From: Cryphonectria parasitica EP155
Taxonomy: Eukaryota > Ascomycota > Sordariomycetes > Diaporthales > Cryphonectriaceae
DNA: 64,000 bases
Direction of reading: 5' to 3'
Assembly (NCBI RefSeq): GCF_011745365.1
Contig: NW_024468913.1
Span: 1,922,001 to 1,986,000 of the forward strand
Below, piece after piece: positions 32,623-42,797 of this stretch. The translations under genes were made by a program, and so were the position numbers. Each line of letters begins with the position of its first letter. The first letter of the stretch is position 1. The notes under the pieces are model-generated. The model did not search any database. It was not told the DNA's origin and saw only the letters and a list, made by a program, of their open reading frames with translations.

Positions 32623-34582
32623 ATGCCTCTGTGGAGAGAATTGATCAAAGTGCTTATCAATGGCTGTAACGATGCCGAGAGCAAAATGGGAGCCGACACG
32701 TCCAGCATTCCGACGCCGCCCGCTTCCCAGTTTCTCTCGCATCTCGCTGAACATCCCCAAACTCCAACGCGCGAGCTGGTTCAGCCCTATCTCGACTATG
32801 AGACCTGGTTGCGCAAGGCGTTCGCGGGTAACCAACCCAGCGTCGACAGTCTTGCTGGCCTAGTTCCTATCTACGCTGGCCATGAGACGTTGTTCAAGAC
32901 CCGCGGCATCGACCGTCGGGAGGCCGATGAGGAGAAGTATCTGATGCGGCTGCCTGACAATGTGGTCCAAGCAGACGGTACATCAGCCATTGCGACGTCA
33001 CTGGACGAGTATAGGAGAAATTTCGAAGCTTTCACACATGGTCAGTTGCCCTGCCTCTCTGGTTGTCAACGCTTGCTAAGGGTAGAAAATCTGAAACTAC
33101 AGGTGTCCTGGCAGATCTCGGTATGCACACACCTTGACACATCTGACAGTAGCTGCCTACTGAAAAACAACTGGGTGCAAACACATAGATTGGTCCAATG
33201 TTGTTGTGGCTGGGTCAGCCGCGCTTTTGCCACTGCTCTCACGTAGGGACGATGTGAAGGTGAACATGAGCGACGACCCAGGAGTGGAAGACCCGCTCGA
33301 AGCCTATTACCAGTATGCCAACCATGTGTCCGATTGTGTGAGTCGCTGTCAATACTGAGTATCATGTTCCAGAGCGATTGCAGGCGCGAGTGACATTGAT
33401 GTATTCATCTACGGGCTCGACAACGAAGACACGGCCATCAACCGCATCCTTGAGCTGGAGGCTGCAGTGCGGAAAAAACAACGCCTGCTCCCTAATACGG
33501 CCATATCACTGCGCTCCAAGAACGCCATCACCTTCATCTCGCCCAGATGGCCATACCGGCACGTTCAGGTAAGGATAGCCTGAATCTTCCGTATACATAC
33601 GAGGGTCTTGATCATTAATACAAACAATGCGAGGTCACGCAATAGATCATCCTCAGGCTATACAAATCCATTAGCGAGATACTGGCTGGCTTCGACGTCG
33701 ATTGTGCTTGCGTTGCCTATGACGGAAGGCAGGTATACTCTAATCCGCGGGGAATCACAGCCATTGCTACACGCACCAACACCGTCGACCTCACCCGTCG
33801 GAGCCCATGTACGTGTCCTTCTACTACCAAAGAGGCAAATGAGACAATTCTCTTTCTAAACATGTGAAACCTACTTCTCAGCATACGAAAATCGCTTGTG
33901 GAAGTACCGTAACCAGAACTTTGACGTGTTCTGGGGCCCTCTCGACCGATCACAAATCCAGAAAGATTACATCAAGGAGTTTGCAGAGTTTGACGAAGAC
34001 GCACCAAACCTTGGCAATCTTCAAGGTCTCGCTCGATTGATATACTCCGAGATTGCCCTCTCAAAAGATCGATCCCGTCCTTACTATCGAAAGCGGTTTC
34101 TGAAGAAATTCGATGACGGCGGAGAACCGGCTCTTACGCCGTCAAGCGGATATGCCAGCCACGACATCCCATATGGAGAAAGGTTCACTGCTGATAGGTA
34201 TGTGTCTCTGATTTGTGAATCCTTCTCCCAAAGTAATGTTGGAACATGCTGATCGTCGTCAACTTACACACAAAACCAGGGTTCGCAAGTATGTTGAGAG
34301 ACACTCGACGGAGCCGTACCTGTTCGGTACCATTGAGGAGGTGCTCGTGCAAGGCGACACGTCGGGCAAGAAAAAGAAGAAAAAGCTAGCTGGGAAAGTC
34401 ACCTTCCTGAAGGACGATCCAGGCCGGCAGATGATTGGGAGCTTCCATCCACTGACCGACGACGACTGGTGAGACATAGCCTCTTCATTCTCTACTCTGC
34501 TTACTACAGTGAGTTGCTTACATGTTAACGTAGGACTAAAATGGCATATAATGGCTCGGAGGATAATGAGGAGGAGCAGTGA
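32623..34582 (+). CDS. Conserved fungal protein with nucleotidyltransferase-like signature, eight exons
   Basis: Eight exons give 494 residues in one closed frame: 32623-33040, 33103-33120, 33189-33335, 33384-33568, 33646-33808, 33882-34197, 34280-34468, 34534-34582. Exon 2 is only 18 bases and restores THGVLADLDWSNVVVAGS. Its phase matches its neighbours, so skipping would delete six residues without a frameshift. The core reads VVVAGSAALLPLL ... CASDIDVFIYGL ... AGFDVDCACVAYDGRQVYSNPRG. A GS turn followed by a hydrophobic DxD is the pattern of nucleotidyltransferase-fold enzymes. Later blocks (DLTRRSPSYENRLWKY, PYGERFTADRVRKYVE, FLKDDPGRQMIGSFHPLTDDDWTKMAY) are conserved in fungal homologues I remember, some labelled ankyrin-repeat proteins, though I see no ankyrin repeats here. 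Function unassigned. Intron 3 uses a GTGTGA donor; the stronger GTGAGT two bases later would break the frame. Confidence 0.82.
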
Positions 34583-35198
34583 AGATTTGACTGAGTGAGG
34601 CACTCAAGTATCCGATGAGGGGTAGTCAGAATCACGGTGAGGTTTCAATGATCACTGTGACAAGAAAGAGAGTGAGCAGGCAAGTACGATATTGTAGTAT
34701 TCTTAATATAAGGTGGACAGAAGAAAGCGGAGAGCAATTTTTTTAAGTGTGAGAGTCCTGTCTATTTGTCTGCAAAAACAGACTACAGCAATTCCAGCTT
34801 GCACTGAGGATGGCTATCCATTTAGCGCTCGTATACTATGCCTTGCAATCATAAGGAGGTAGGTGTGCAGCACAGCTATCCAATGACAGAATTACTAACA
34901 CAGAGAAAGACTGGGGCCCCGGACAAGCCTCGAGATATAGTTGTGGAAACGAGGCATGTAGATTCATGTATCATGATTTCTGGGCTATGTAAAGTTGAGA
35001 GCAAGAATGCCCCCTCCCGCCCCCCCCCCTGGGAAAAATACTCCGACCTATCTACTGTTTCTTTGTCAAATCCTATTAGATCTCCATAGCCATCTCTAAC
35101 GCCGAACGAAATTCTCAGAGCCGTTGCCGTCACATCTACCGACTTTTAATTCTGAACGGTAGAATTTGTGAATATAGGGGACGAGTGGTGCTGTGTAC
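34583..35198. other. Convergent intergenic region before the NACHT gene
   Basis: 616 bases. Contains a C run (35020-35029) and 3' flanks of two converging genes; nothing else supported. Confidence 0.5.
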
Positions 35199-38100
35199 CT
35201 AGATAGCACTGGGAGACTGGAAATGGAAGTATAAATCTCCAGGTCGAGATGCAGACGATGTATGTTGCGAACCGGGGTCCGCGTACACGAGGCTGTCGTC
35301 CTGGCCAGGAGTTGTGGGCGCGTGGGTGTCCTGAAGGACCCTGAATTTCTTGGGAGTCTGCCCTCGCGACTCGATGTCGTCTTGGGGTAGTGAGCGCTTC
35401 TGTGCCGTGGTATTCAGACAAGAATCAGTTGTGTCAGTACCACTGGGCCAAAGGCTTGGGTCTGCCCCGTGCTGGAGCATCAGAGACGGGAGGTCTTCCA
35501 GAATTGCTCGTCTGGAGCTCTTTTCCGGGATCCGAGCCTGGTTCTGACTATCTGCATACGACTTGGCGTGTGTGATAAAATCGTCCCAGGGCGTTCTCTC
35601 TCGGTACTGCGACTTGACTGGGTCGTAATAAACTGCGTTGGGATCGCACCCATTCTCCAAGAGACATCGAAGCATGCCGACTTTTGTTCGCACTTCATCT
35701 GATGACAGGGCTTCTCTCAGCTCTGGTTTGAGAGAATCTATCACATACGATAGGACAGGCCTCTCAAAGTCGGCAAAATAGTCCGGCCGCCTGGGAAATG
35801 TGTGACCGAGATAGTGCACTAGGTTGGCGGCCACGAGTGGTTCTCTAAAGAACAACGTGACAGGGTTTGCCGGGTTGCCCCAGACGTTTAGCTTGGCTTG
35901 ACCGCTGCTGTTCATCTCTGGGATGCAACGATCCAGTTCATCAAGGAGCGGGTACGCGGCCTCGGCCATCTCGCCATGGAGCTCCCGGGCTTGAACCAGA
36001 GTCTCGCCGATCGCTGACATGAGGCCAGAGGCGGTGTGCTGGTTGAAATCTGTCCTGTCGACGAACTCGGGAAACTCGGTGGTTTTGATATAGGCTGTGT
36101 AAGCCTGCAGCAAAGAAAGACGAGCATCGAAGCCGTGTGGGGCCTTTTCTGTCAAGAATATCGACATCTCTGCGGTCCGCAAGAAATCCATGACGCTGCG
36201 ATGAAGGAATTCGACGCGGTGGCTGTGGCGGTTTACTTCGAGGAGGCCGCGACAGCGACCCTTTAGCCGGCGTGTTATCTGCTGACACAAGGACGCAGCT
36301 TTTACTTTTTCCAGTGCCTGCAGGGGCAGTTTGAGCGCATAGTCCTGGTCTTCGTACTCGACATCGTGAAAATGGTAGACGGCAACAGGGGCGGGCTCTG
36401 TTGCGGCGAGTGCGATCTGCAGGGTCGTGGCCATTTTCTGGTGATAAAACGTCTCGACAGACTCGAGGATGTGCTTGAAAAAAGCCTCGAGGTCGACAGG
36501 AATGCTCTCCAGGCGCCTCTGCATATCCGAGAAGCTGTCATATTCGCTGAGGCCGCTGCGGAGCTCCTTGGTGACGAGAAACACCCACAGGAAAACACCA
36601 GCCGCTCGTTTTGTGATCTCTTCGATAAGCCAGGACGCGTTGGAAACCTCAGTCTCGAGTTCTTTCCACCGCGGGTGCTCTTGGAGCCGTCGTTCGGCAT
36701 AGGACCGGATGTCATTGCAGGTTAGCTCATGTATGTAAAGCTTTGAGTCTATGCTGCCCCCGCCAAACGAGTCTTCAAAGACGTTCCATTCTCGACTTGA
36801 GACGCAGAGCTTTATGTGCGGCGACTGAGCAAGCTCATGGAGGCTGCGACAGAAGTCAACGTGGTCCCCGCCAAACTCATCGAGACCGTCGACGAAAAAG
36901 CAGAACCTGACCGGGAGATCCTGGCGATCCGCAATGCGTTGCAAGATTCGCTGCAGTTCAGGAACCAGCCACGGCTCATGTTCGAGCTCCTCGAAGGTCT
37001 TGGACCAGCGCTCCGTGCAGACTGTTTCCATGATATCGGGCAGCTGCCGAAAGATGCCGTAGAGCAAGGTCTGCAGGAGCCCCTGCTGGGACTTTTGCAT
37101 CGGCGTTCCGGCGCTCCAGAAGTAATGGCTCGCCAGCACTGGGCGTTTGGGATGGGACCAGCGGGAGAGCACGGTCAATGTGGTTGGATGGTCTGCGATG
37201 AATTTCATGAGGGTCGATTTGCCCGAGCCAGGCTTTCCCGTAACCCAGAAGAAGCCGTCGCCTTCTTTTAGCCATCTGAGGAAACTCCCGGTGGGGGTTG
37301 AGGTCCTGCCTGCAACACTATCGCGTTGTCCAGCTTCCTTGAACACCCATTCGAACGTACGGGTGGAGGCGTCGAGGATGGAGCTGTGACGGACGGGGCG
37401 GCTGTCGAAGCTGAGAGATCTGAGGATTTTGTTTTCTTTGGCAGCAGCAACTCTGGATAGCGATAGACGTGCCATTTGACCTTCAATACACTCAATGTCA
37501 TCCGGGTTGAAGACGTTTGGAACCGATGTTGACTTGGCTGACGCAATGCGTGCAGCTATCTCATCGAGGGTCCTGGAGATCTCGGTGAGCTTTCCCGACT
37601 GTTTTGCGTTGAGCTCTAAGCTCTCGCTGCGCAGCTGTTTGAAACTTTCGTCGAAACTGGCATGCCAGGAACTGGAGGCGGGTTAGCATGGCTATACATG
37701 TACATCTTCACGCCTTAGCCAGAGGAGAATCTAGCAGGCATACCTCGTCAAGGAGCACACATGTAGTGTGAGTGTTGCCTGCGTGTGATGCAGTCTCTGC
37801 TCAAGCTCTGCGATCTCGTTGCCTTTCCAGACTGTCCTGAGAGCAACTCTAAACGTCTGCCATCGATGGCGCGACTCGGCGCCGGTCTTGAGCCTGCGAA
37901 CGGTCTCCAGGAGCCTCATGCAATCGCCTTCGCAGGCGCGCGAAAGGTCGTTGATGGCGAAGACATGCCTCGCGAAATCGGTCTTGCCCTCGATGACCTC
38001 GAGCTTCCAATCGCGTTTTGACGATGTCTTGAGGCGTAGGCTCAGCTCTTGCAGATGACTGTACGTCGTCTCGAGGGTTGCAATCTCGTTGGTTTGTCCT

Positions 38101-38204
38101 GATGCGGAGGCGTGAATCTCCTTTGTCCTGGTGATCAAGTGAGAAGCGAAGCTGACGAACTGTATCACACTTGCCGCCAGGCCAATTGCGGTCAAGGGAT
38201 CCAT
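35199..38204 (-). CDS. NACHT-type STAND NTPase (fungal NLR-like protein)
   Basis: Two exons, 38204-37744 and 37671-35199, give 977 residues; the intron is 72 bp. The N-terminus MDPLTAIGLAASVIQFVSFA is the hallmark of the fungal N-terminal domain found before NACHT in STAND proteins; coiled-coil-like sequence follows to about residue 215. The NACHT core shows Walker A VTGKPGSGKST (about 297-307), Walker B FCFFVDGLDEF (about 409-420) and the downstream helical region with KLCVSSREWN. The C-terminal part has two weak ankyrin-like stretches (MLRCLLENGCDPNAV, LMLQHGADPSLW) instead of a clear repeat domain. STAND proteins act as ATP-dependent switches, and several fungal ones control incompatibility or immunity-like cell death. 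The role of this one is unknown. It lies 3.4 kb from the HET gene. Confidence 0.92.
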
Positions 38205-38653
38205 ATCCGCATTGCCCGCGTTGCGAAACCTCGATCAGCTCTAGTTTGCAGTCGATGTTGATGTTTTGTGAAGAAGGAAATATGAAAAAGAGTGCCTACT
38301 TAAGTACCTGGTCAAGGTAGTCGTGAGGCGCAGTCAGCCTTTTGTGGAGGCCTCTATGTAAGTTTAACAAGTGTAGCAGAGTTCCGAATCTATGCAGCTA
38401 GCGTTCAGCTCAACTTGTCGCCTATATCTTTTCGAATGGCAGTGCATATACCAATAATGAGTAGTAGAGCTAATTTCCTATATCTGGTTATATCCTAATG
38501 CATTTTATCATCTTAGGTATTATTGATTGTATAGAATTGGCATTCATCAAAATTGGAAACAGGAAGGCAATAAGTATGGACATATCAATAGATGCTCACT
38601 GGCCCTTTATACAAAGAACATCTTTTTATCTACAAAAAGCAAAAAATGCAAAA
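38205..38653. other. AT-rich region between NACHT gene and tRNA-Leu
   Basis: About 450 AT-rich bases, the promoter side of the NACHT gene. No gene seen. Confidence 0.5.
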
Positions 38654-38757
38654 TGACAAGAGTGAGATTCGAACTCACGCCTCTTGCGAGACCACGAAAG
38701 GAGATTCAAGTTTGGATAACCTGAACGTGGCGCCTTAGACCGCTCGGCCATCTTGCC
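38654..38757 (-). tRNA. tRNA-Leu(CAG) with a 22-base intron
   Basis: Minus strand, 104 bases without CCA. The acceptor stem GGCAAGA pairs with TCTTGTC (one G-U), discriminator A. The D-arm is GCCGAGCGGTCTAAGGC. The anticodon stem CCACG pairs with CGTGG and the loop TTCAGG places CAG as anticodon. The intron, one base after the anticodon, is 38719-38698. The long variable arm CTCGCAAGAG and the T-arm GTGAG-TTCGAAT-CTCAC mark a class II tRNA, as expected for leucine. The internal B box GTTCGAATC is intact. It would decode CUG. Confidence 0.95.
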
Positions 38758-39366
38758 TTATTGGATATTATTGTGGAGTAAAGTTCAATTATAAAGCACA
38801 ATTCTAGTCCATCCATCCGTCATTATTTAGATACAGCCCTTGCTTGGTGTTTGAATTGTAAGACTTGCAGCAGTTGAAGGGCATAAGATAAGCATGCAGC
38901 ATGAAGTCCGAATGCGACGAGAATGTATAGGAAGATAATCCATAGAAACCGCCATACAACTGGGCGCAAAACGAATACTTGCCTGGCTGCAGCTGAAAAG
39001 CGTTGCCCTCCTCTACCCTCGCCTGTGACAGTGTCAGCCTTGTTCTCCTTTGGAACTTGCTATGATAGTCAGCTTCCTAACGAGCTCTGGCTCCTAATAT
39101 TTCTGCTTCTTTCATTCTACCTATGTTGAGGGTGACGAAAAGTTTACATTCTACCTGCTGAGCAAGAGCAAGGACCCACTAAGACATGCCACCCGGGGAA
39201 GAGGCTCTGCTTGTGTGGCTCCGTCAGGGTTGGGATCCTCTAGTAGAAGGTCCCAAATCCTAAGTATTATCATTGCGAAGAAAACGTTCCAACTACCGCC
39301 GCCGGAACCAACGGAACGACTCATTTACATGTATCGGATTCTAGCTTAAAGTCCGTCTTTTCCATC
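38758..39366. other. Intergenic region tRNA-Leu to ceramidase gene
   Basis: About 610 bases, upstream side of both the tRNA (minus) and the ceramidase (plus). Only short unsupported ORFs. Confidence 0.5.
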
Positions 39367-40402
39367 ATGGGTCATCAGAATCACCATTTCGCAGGGGATA
39401 CTTATGCCAATGCAGGCTTCTGGAGTCCGCCCACAAGCGCCGCCAAGTACGTTGACCATGATGATATCCTGGTGATGCTGCGTATGTTAACCCCAATGTA
39501 CGTCGCAGTTTTTGCGAGGAGGACTACGCCGTGACTTGGTATATTGCCGAGTTCATCAACGCCATTTCCAGCTTCGCATATGGTCTGCCTCTCCCCAACG
39601 CCTTTGATTGAGGTTCCTCCCTCATTGTGGGCGGCCGAGGACGGACTCGCTGACCGGTTTAGTCTACTATGCCCTTGGCTGTTCTATAGTCCACGCTGGT
39701 AGCAGACACAGCCCTCGGCGTTTCGATAACCTCTCTGTCGCGTTATGCCTCGTGGGTCTGACGTCGGCTGCCTATCACGGCACACTCCGTCAAGGCGCCC
39801 AGTTTTCTGACGATCTGTCTATGCTCCTCCTCTGTGGATGCCTCCTGCAAAAGCTCTACTCACATGGGCAGGGTCCTCGAGCTGCCTCGCTTGTTACAGC
39901 CGTAGTGGTCGTGGCGACGTCTGGCAGTGAGTCTCCCTGAAAATACGCCCGTCCCCATCACCTACTTGCATTTTCATCCCTTGCTGGGCAAACTTCTCCG
40001 TCACTGACAAATGAAAAAGTGTCGGCTTACTACGTCAGATCAGGCGAGATCGTCATCCACATGAATACCTTCGGCGCCATGGTGAGCCTCATCTGGCCAC
40101 GTACACTTTATCTCATCTATTCCTCATCGCCAGGCGGCACTCGAAGCCCCGGCCAGACCGCTGAACTTGTACGACGGTTCTGGACTGCGGTCGCCTTTCT
40201 CCTGTTGGCCTACGTGCTGTGGCACATTGACCTGGAGAGATGTCTGGAACTGAGACGCATTAGAGAGTCGCTGGGTCTGCCCTGGGCATGGGCTCTGGAG
40301 CTGCACGGGTGGTGGCATCTCCTGACGGCCATTGGGGCCGCAGAGTACATCCGTCTCGTGAGGGCCCTTTGCAACAGCAGCAAGGAGGACATGGAGGGCT
40401 AG
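39367..40402 (+). CDS. Alkaline ceramidase (Ypc1/Ydc1/ACER family)
   Basis: Four exons, 39367-39446, 39509-39582, 39663-39926 and 40020-40402, give 266 residues. Splicing restores GFWSPPTSAANFCEEDYAVTWYIAEFINAISSFAYVYYALG, whose first half is the family signature. Alkaline ceramidases hydrolyse (phyto)ceramide to sphingoid base and fatty acid in the ER/Golgi membrane, using a Zn site. The expected residues are visible: Ser86 and His90 in TSAAYH, Asp101 in FSDDLSM (11 residues after the His, as in human ACER3), and His235/His239 in ELHGWWH. Several hydrophobic segments fit the seven-transmembrane fold. Exon 2 uses a GTCTGC donor, weaker than the others. All catalytic positions are intact. Confidence 0.93.
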
Positions 40403-40964
40403 GTGGTTGTAGGCGTTTGGGATTGGGCTTGCAGACACGGTCTCCAAGGGCAGCAGGAACACCCAGGTCCGTTCTATACTGTCTCTCGCAGTAGCATATT
40501 CAAGTCAATCAATCCAGCCCGTTGCGATCTCATCGGGGCTTCAGTCATCAGGCGGCAGCGATCGATTACATTGTTACCTCCTCTGGCTTGTTCATTGTCA
40601 ATGAAACCCTTAATTATGCTGCTCATGATCATGGTTTGCCAACGAACTTGTCCCGTTAGCAAATTGTTCACACTGAACCCGCTGTAGGAGGGAAGATTTT
40701 TAGGCGGAGATGGCCCTGTAGCACAGGCCTGTACAGGGGCATCTGAGGAAGCACTAGGCTGCCTCGTCTGTGGAGGTGGTGCGGCTCTAGTAGAAACATT
40801 TGCTGAATTTGGATCTCACCTCGCATACCCCATTCCAATCTGCCTCAAACTATTGTGATTAAAGAATACTTTGTCAAGAATCAAGAGGCTGCACCTAAAG
40901 ACTGAGGTGCAAGAAACTCAGTCTAGATAGATCGAGCTGGTTTCCGACTGAGTCTGTTAACCAA
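40403..40964. other. Intergenic region ceramidase to first FPGS gene
   Basis: 562 bases, 3' flank of the ceramidase gene and promoter of the FPGS gene. Nothing else supported. Confidence 0.5.
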
Positions 40965-42653
40965 ATGTCTTTTGGTCTCATCAACGGCCTCATTCGACCC
41001 TCGTCTTCTTCCATCAGAACCACCCATACCCTCTCCTTCTCGCTGATTTTCTCCTGCTGCTTCCTCCGACGAGGCATTGTTACCATGTCGTCGTCCGATT
41101 CACCTTATCTCACCCCAACCTACGACAACGCCCTGCATCTCCTCTCCCTCCTTCAATCCAACAAGACCGTCATCAACCTCTTCGCGGCCTCGCCCAACAG
41201 CCATGACATCAACGCATCCGCCATCCCCGAGATGAAAGCGTGGCTCTCCCGCGCCGGCTACACAACAGCAGACCTCGCAAGGCTCCGCTGTATCCACGTG
41301 GCCGGCACAAAGGGCAAAGGCTCTGTCTGCGCCTTCACGACGTCCATCCTGCGACAGCACCCGACCGTTGCCGGTAGAGTCGGCACCTACACCAGCCCGC
41401 ACTTGGTGTCTGTTCGCGAGAGGATATGTCTTGACGGGCAGGCCATCGCGAGGGACAAGTTCGTCGCGTACTTCTATGAGTTGTGGAACAAGCTCTCGGA
41501 TGCGGCGAGGGCGGAGGGGGTCGTTGTTCCCGAGGAGGAGGACTCTGATGGACTGGGCGTGGACGGGCCGTCGACGAAGCCGTTTTACTTCCGCTTTTTG
41601 ACTTTATTGGCCTTTCATGCCTTCCTGCGTGAGGGCGTGAGGTCTGCTGTGATCGAGTGTGGTATCGGTGGCGAGTATGATTCCACCAACGTCTTGCCGC
41701 CGGATGCCGTGACAGTGTCGGCGGTCACGCAGTTGGGTATCGATCATGTCAATATGCTCGGTGACACGGTCCAGAAGATTGCATGGCACAAGGCCGGGAT
41801 CTTCAAGAAACATGTGCCTGCGTATACCTACCAGGTCATGAAACCTGAGGATGGGGACCCGAGCGTGTTGGAGGTTATGGAAAAGAGGTCGGTGGAGAGG
41901 GAGACAGCCCTCGCCGTGCTTGACCCCAGCAGCGTCGAAGAATGGAAAGGCGTGCCTGACGCGAACCTGGAGGGATCCTTTCAAAAGGCGAATATGTTGC
42001 TGGCCACAGCTATAGCGAGACGACACCTGCAGGCACTGGGTCACAAGTTTGACGCTGGGTCTTTTGAGAATGGCGGCCAATCGTTACCTAGGGACTTCCA
42101 GCACATACCAGACTCTATCATTACCGGCCTACGTACCGCCACAGTTCGTGGCCGCTGCGAGACGGTCGTGCAGGACAACATCTCATGGTATCTAGACGGA
42201 GCACACACCGAAGACAGTCTCGTACAAGTCGGAAAGTGGTTCGCTGGCAAGATGTCCGACGAGAAGTCGATCCGAGTCCTCATATTCAACCAACAGGACC
42301 GCGATTCCACCAAGCTCCTGCAGACTCTCCTCAATACGCTGCAGGATGAGTCCCAAATTCCCAACCGCAAAATTTTCCAGCACGCAATCTGCTCGACGAA
42401 CGAGCTGCACAGCTCTCTGACGAAGCCGGATATGACCGTTCAACAGAGAAACAGTCACGTCATGAACCAGTTCTGCCCGGCTACGGTGGCAGTAACGGCG
42501 GATAGCGTGTCATCCGCACTACTCATGGCGCGCAACGCCTTGTTAGAGGCGGAAAAAGCAAAGGATGATGTCCAGGTGCAGGTACTGGTCACGGGGAGCT
42601 TCAACCTTGTTGGTCCCGCGCTGAGGTTGTTGGACCCTGAAAGTGAGGTCTGA
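40965..42653 (+). CDS. MET7: Folylpolyglutamate synthase (Met7 type), copy 1
   Basis: Single exon of 562 residues. The enzyme adds glutamates to folates (ATP-dependent), keeping them in the cell and supporting methionine and mitochondrial one-carbon metabolism. Motifs in order: P-loop HVAGTKGKGS (111-120), TSPHLVSVRERI, CGIGGEYDSTN, GIDHVNMLGDT, AWHKAGIFK, WYLDGAHTEDS, VLIFNQQDRD and the C-terminal LVTGSFNLVG. The ATG at 40965 gives a 40-residue N-terminus poor in acidic residues with several Arg, resembling a mitochondrial presequence. A second in-frame ATG at 41085 (residue 41, context TACCATGTCG) would give a cytosolic form. Met7-like genes elsewhere use two starts in this way, so dual targeting is plausible. 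It converges with a paralogue, the stops being 144 bp apart. Confidence 0.93.
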   Translation: MSFGLINGLIRPSSSSIRTTHTLSFSLIFSCCFLRRGIVTMSSSDSPYLTPTYDNALHLLSLLQSNKTVINLFAASPNSHDINASAIPEMKAWLSRAGYTTADLARLRCIHVAGTKGKGSVCAFTTSILRQHPTVAGRVGTYTSPHLVSVRERICLDGQAIARDKFVAYFYELWNKLSDAARAEGVVVPEEEDSDGLGVDGPSTKPFYFRFLTLLAFHAFLREGVRSAVIECGIGGEYDSTNVLPPDAVTVSAVTQLGIDHVNMLGDTVQKIAWHKAGIFKKHVPAYTYQVMKPEDGDPSVLEVMEKRSVERETALAVLDPSSVEEWKGVPDANLEGSFQKANMLLATAIARRHLQALGHKFDAGSFENGGQSLPRDFQHIPDSIITGLRTATVRGRCETVVQDNISWYLDGAHTEDSLVQVGKWFAGKMSDEKSIRVLIFNQQDRDSTKLLQTLLNTLQDESQIPNRKIFQHAICSTNELHSSLTKPDMTVQQRNSHVMNQFCPATVAVTADSVSSALLMARNALLEAEKAKDDVQVQVLVTGSFNLVGPALRLLDPESEV

Positions 42654-42797
42654 AATCATGCGTGTCTTGGGTGGGTATCTACCGTGCGTTGAGCACATCT
42701 CCGTCTATCCTTTCCTCATGTTGAAACGCCGAGGTACATTTCCTCTCCTGATCAATTCTAGAAAACACAAAAGAAACAAGCCAGGTGATTGAGCTGG

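Noticed and set aside
23784..38204. P450, hydrolase-like gene, HET and NACHT as a secondary-metabolite cluster
   Set aside because: No polyketide, peptide or terpene synthase backbone gene, transporter or pathway regulator is present.
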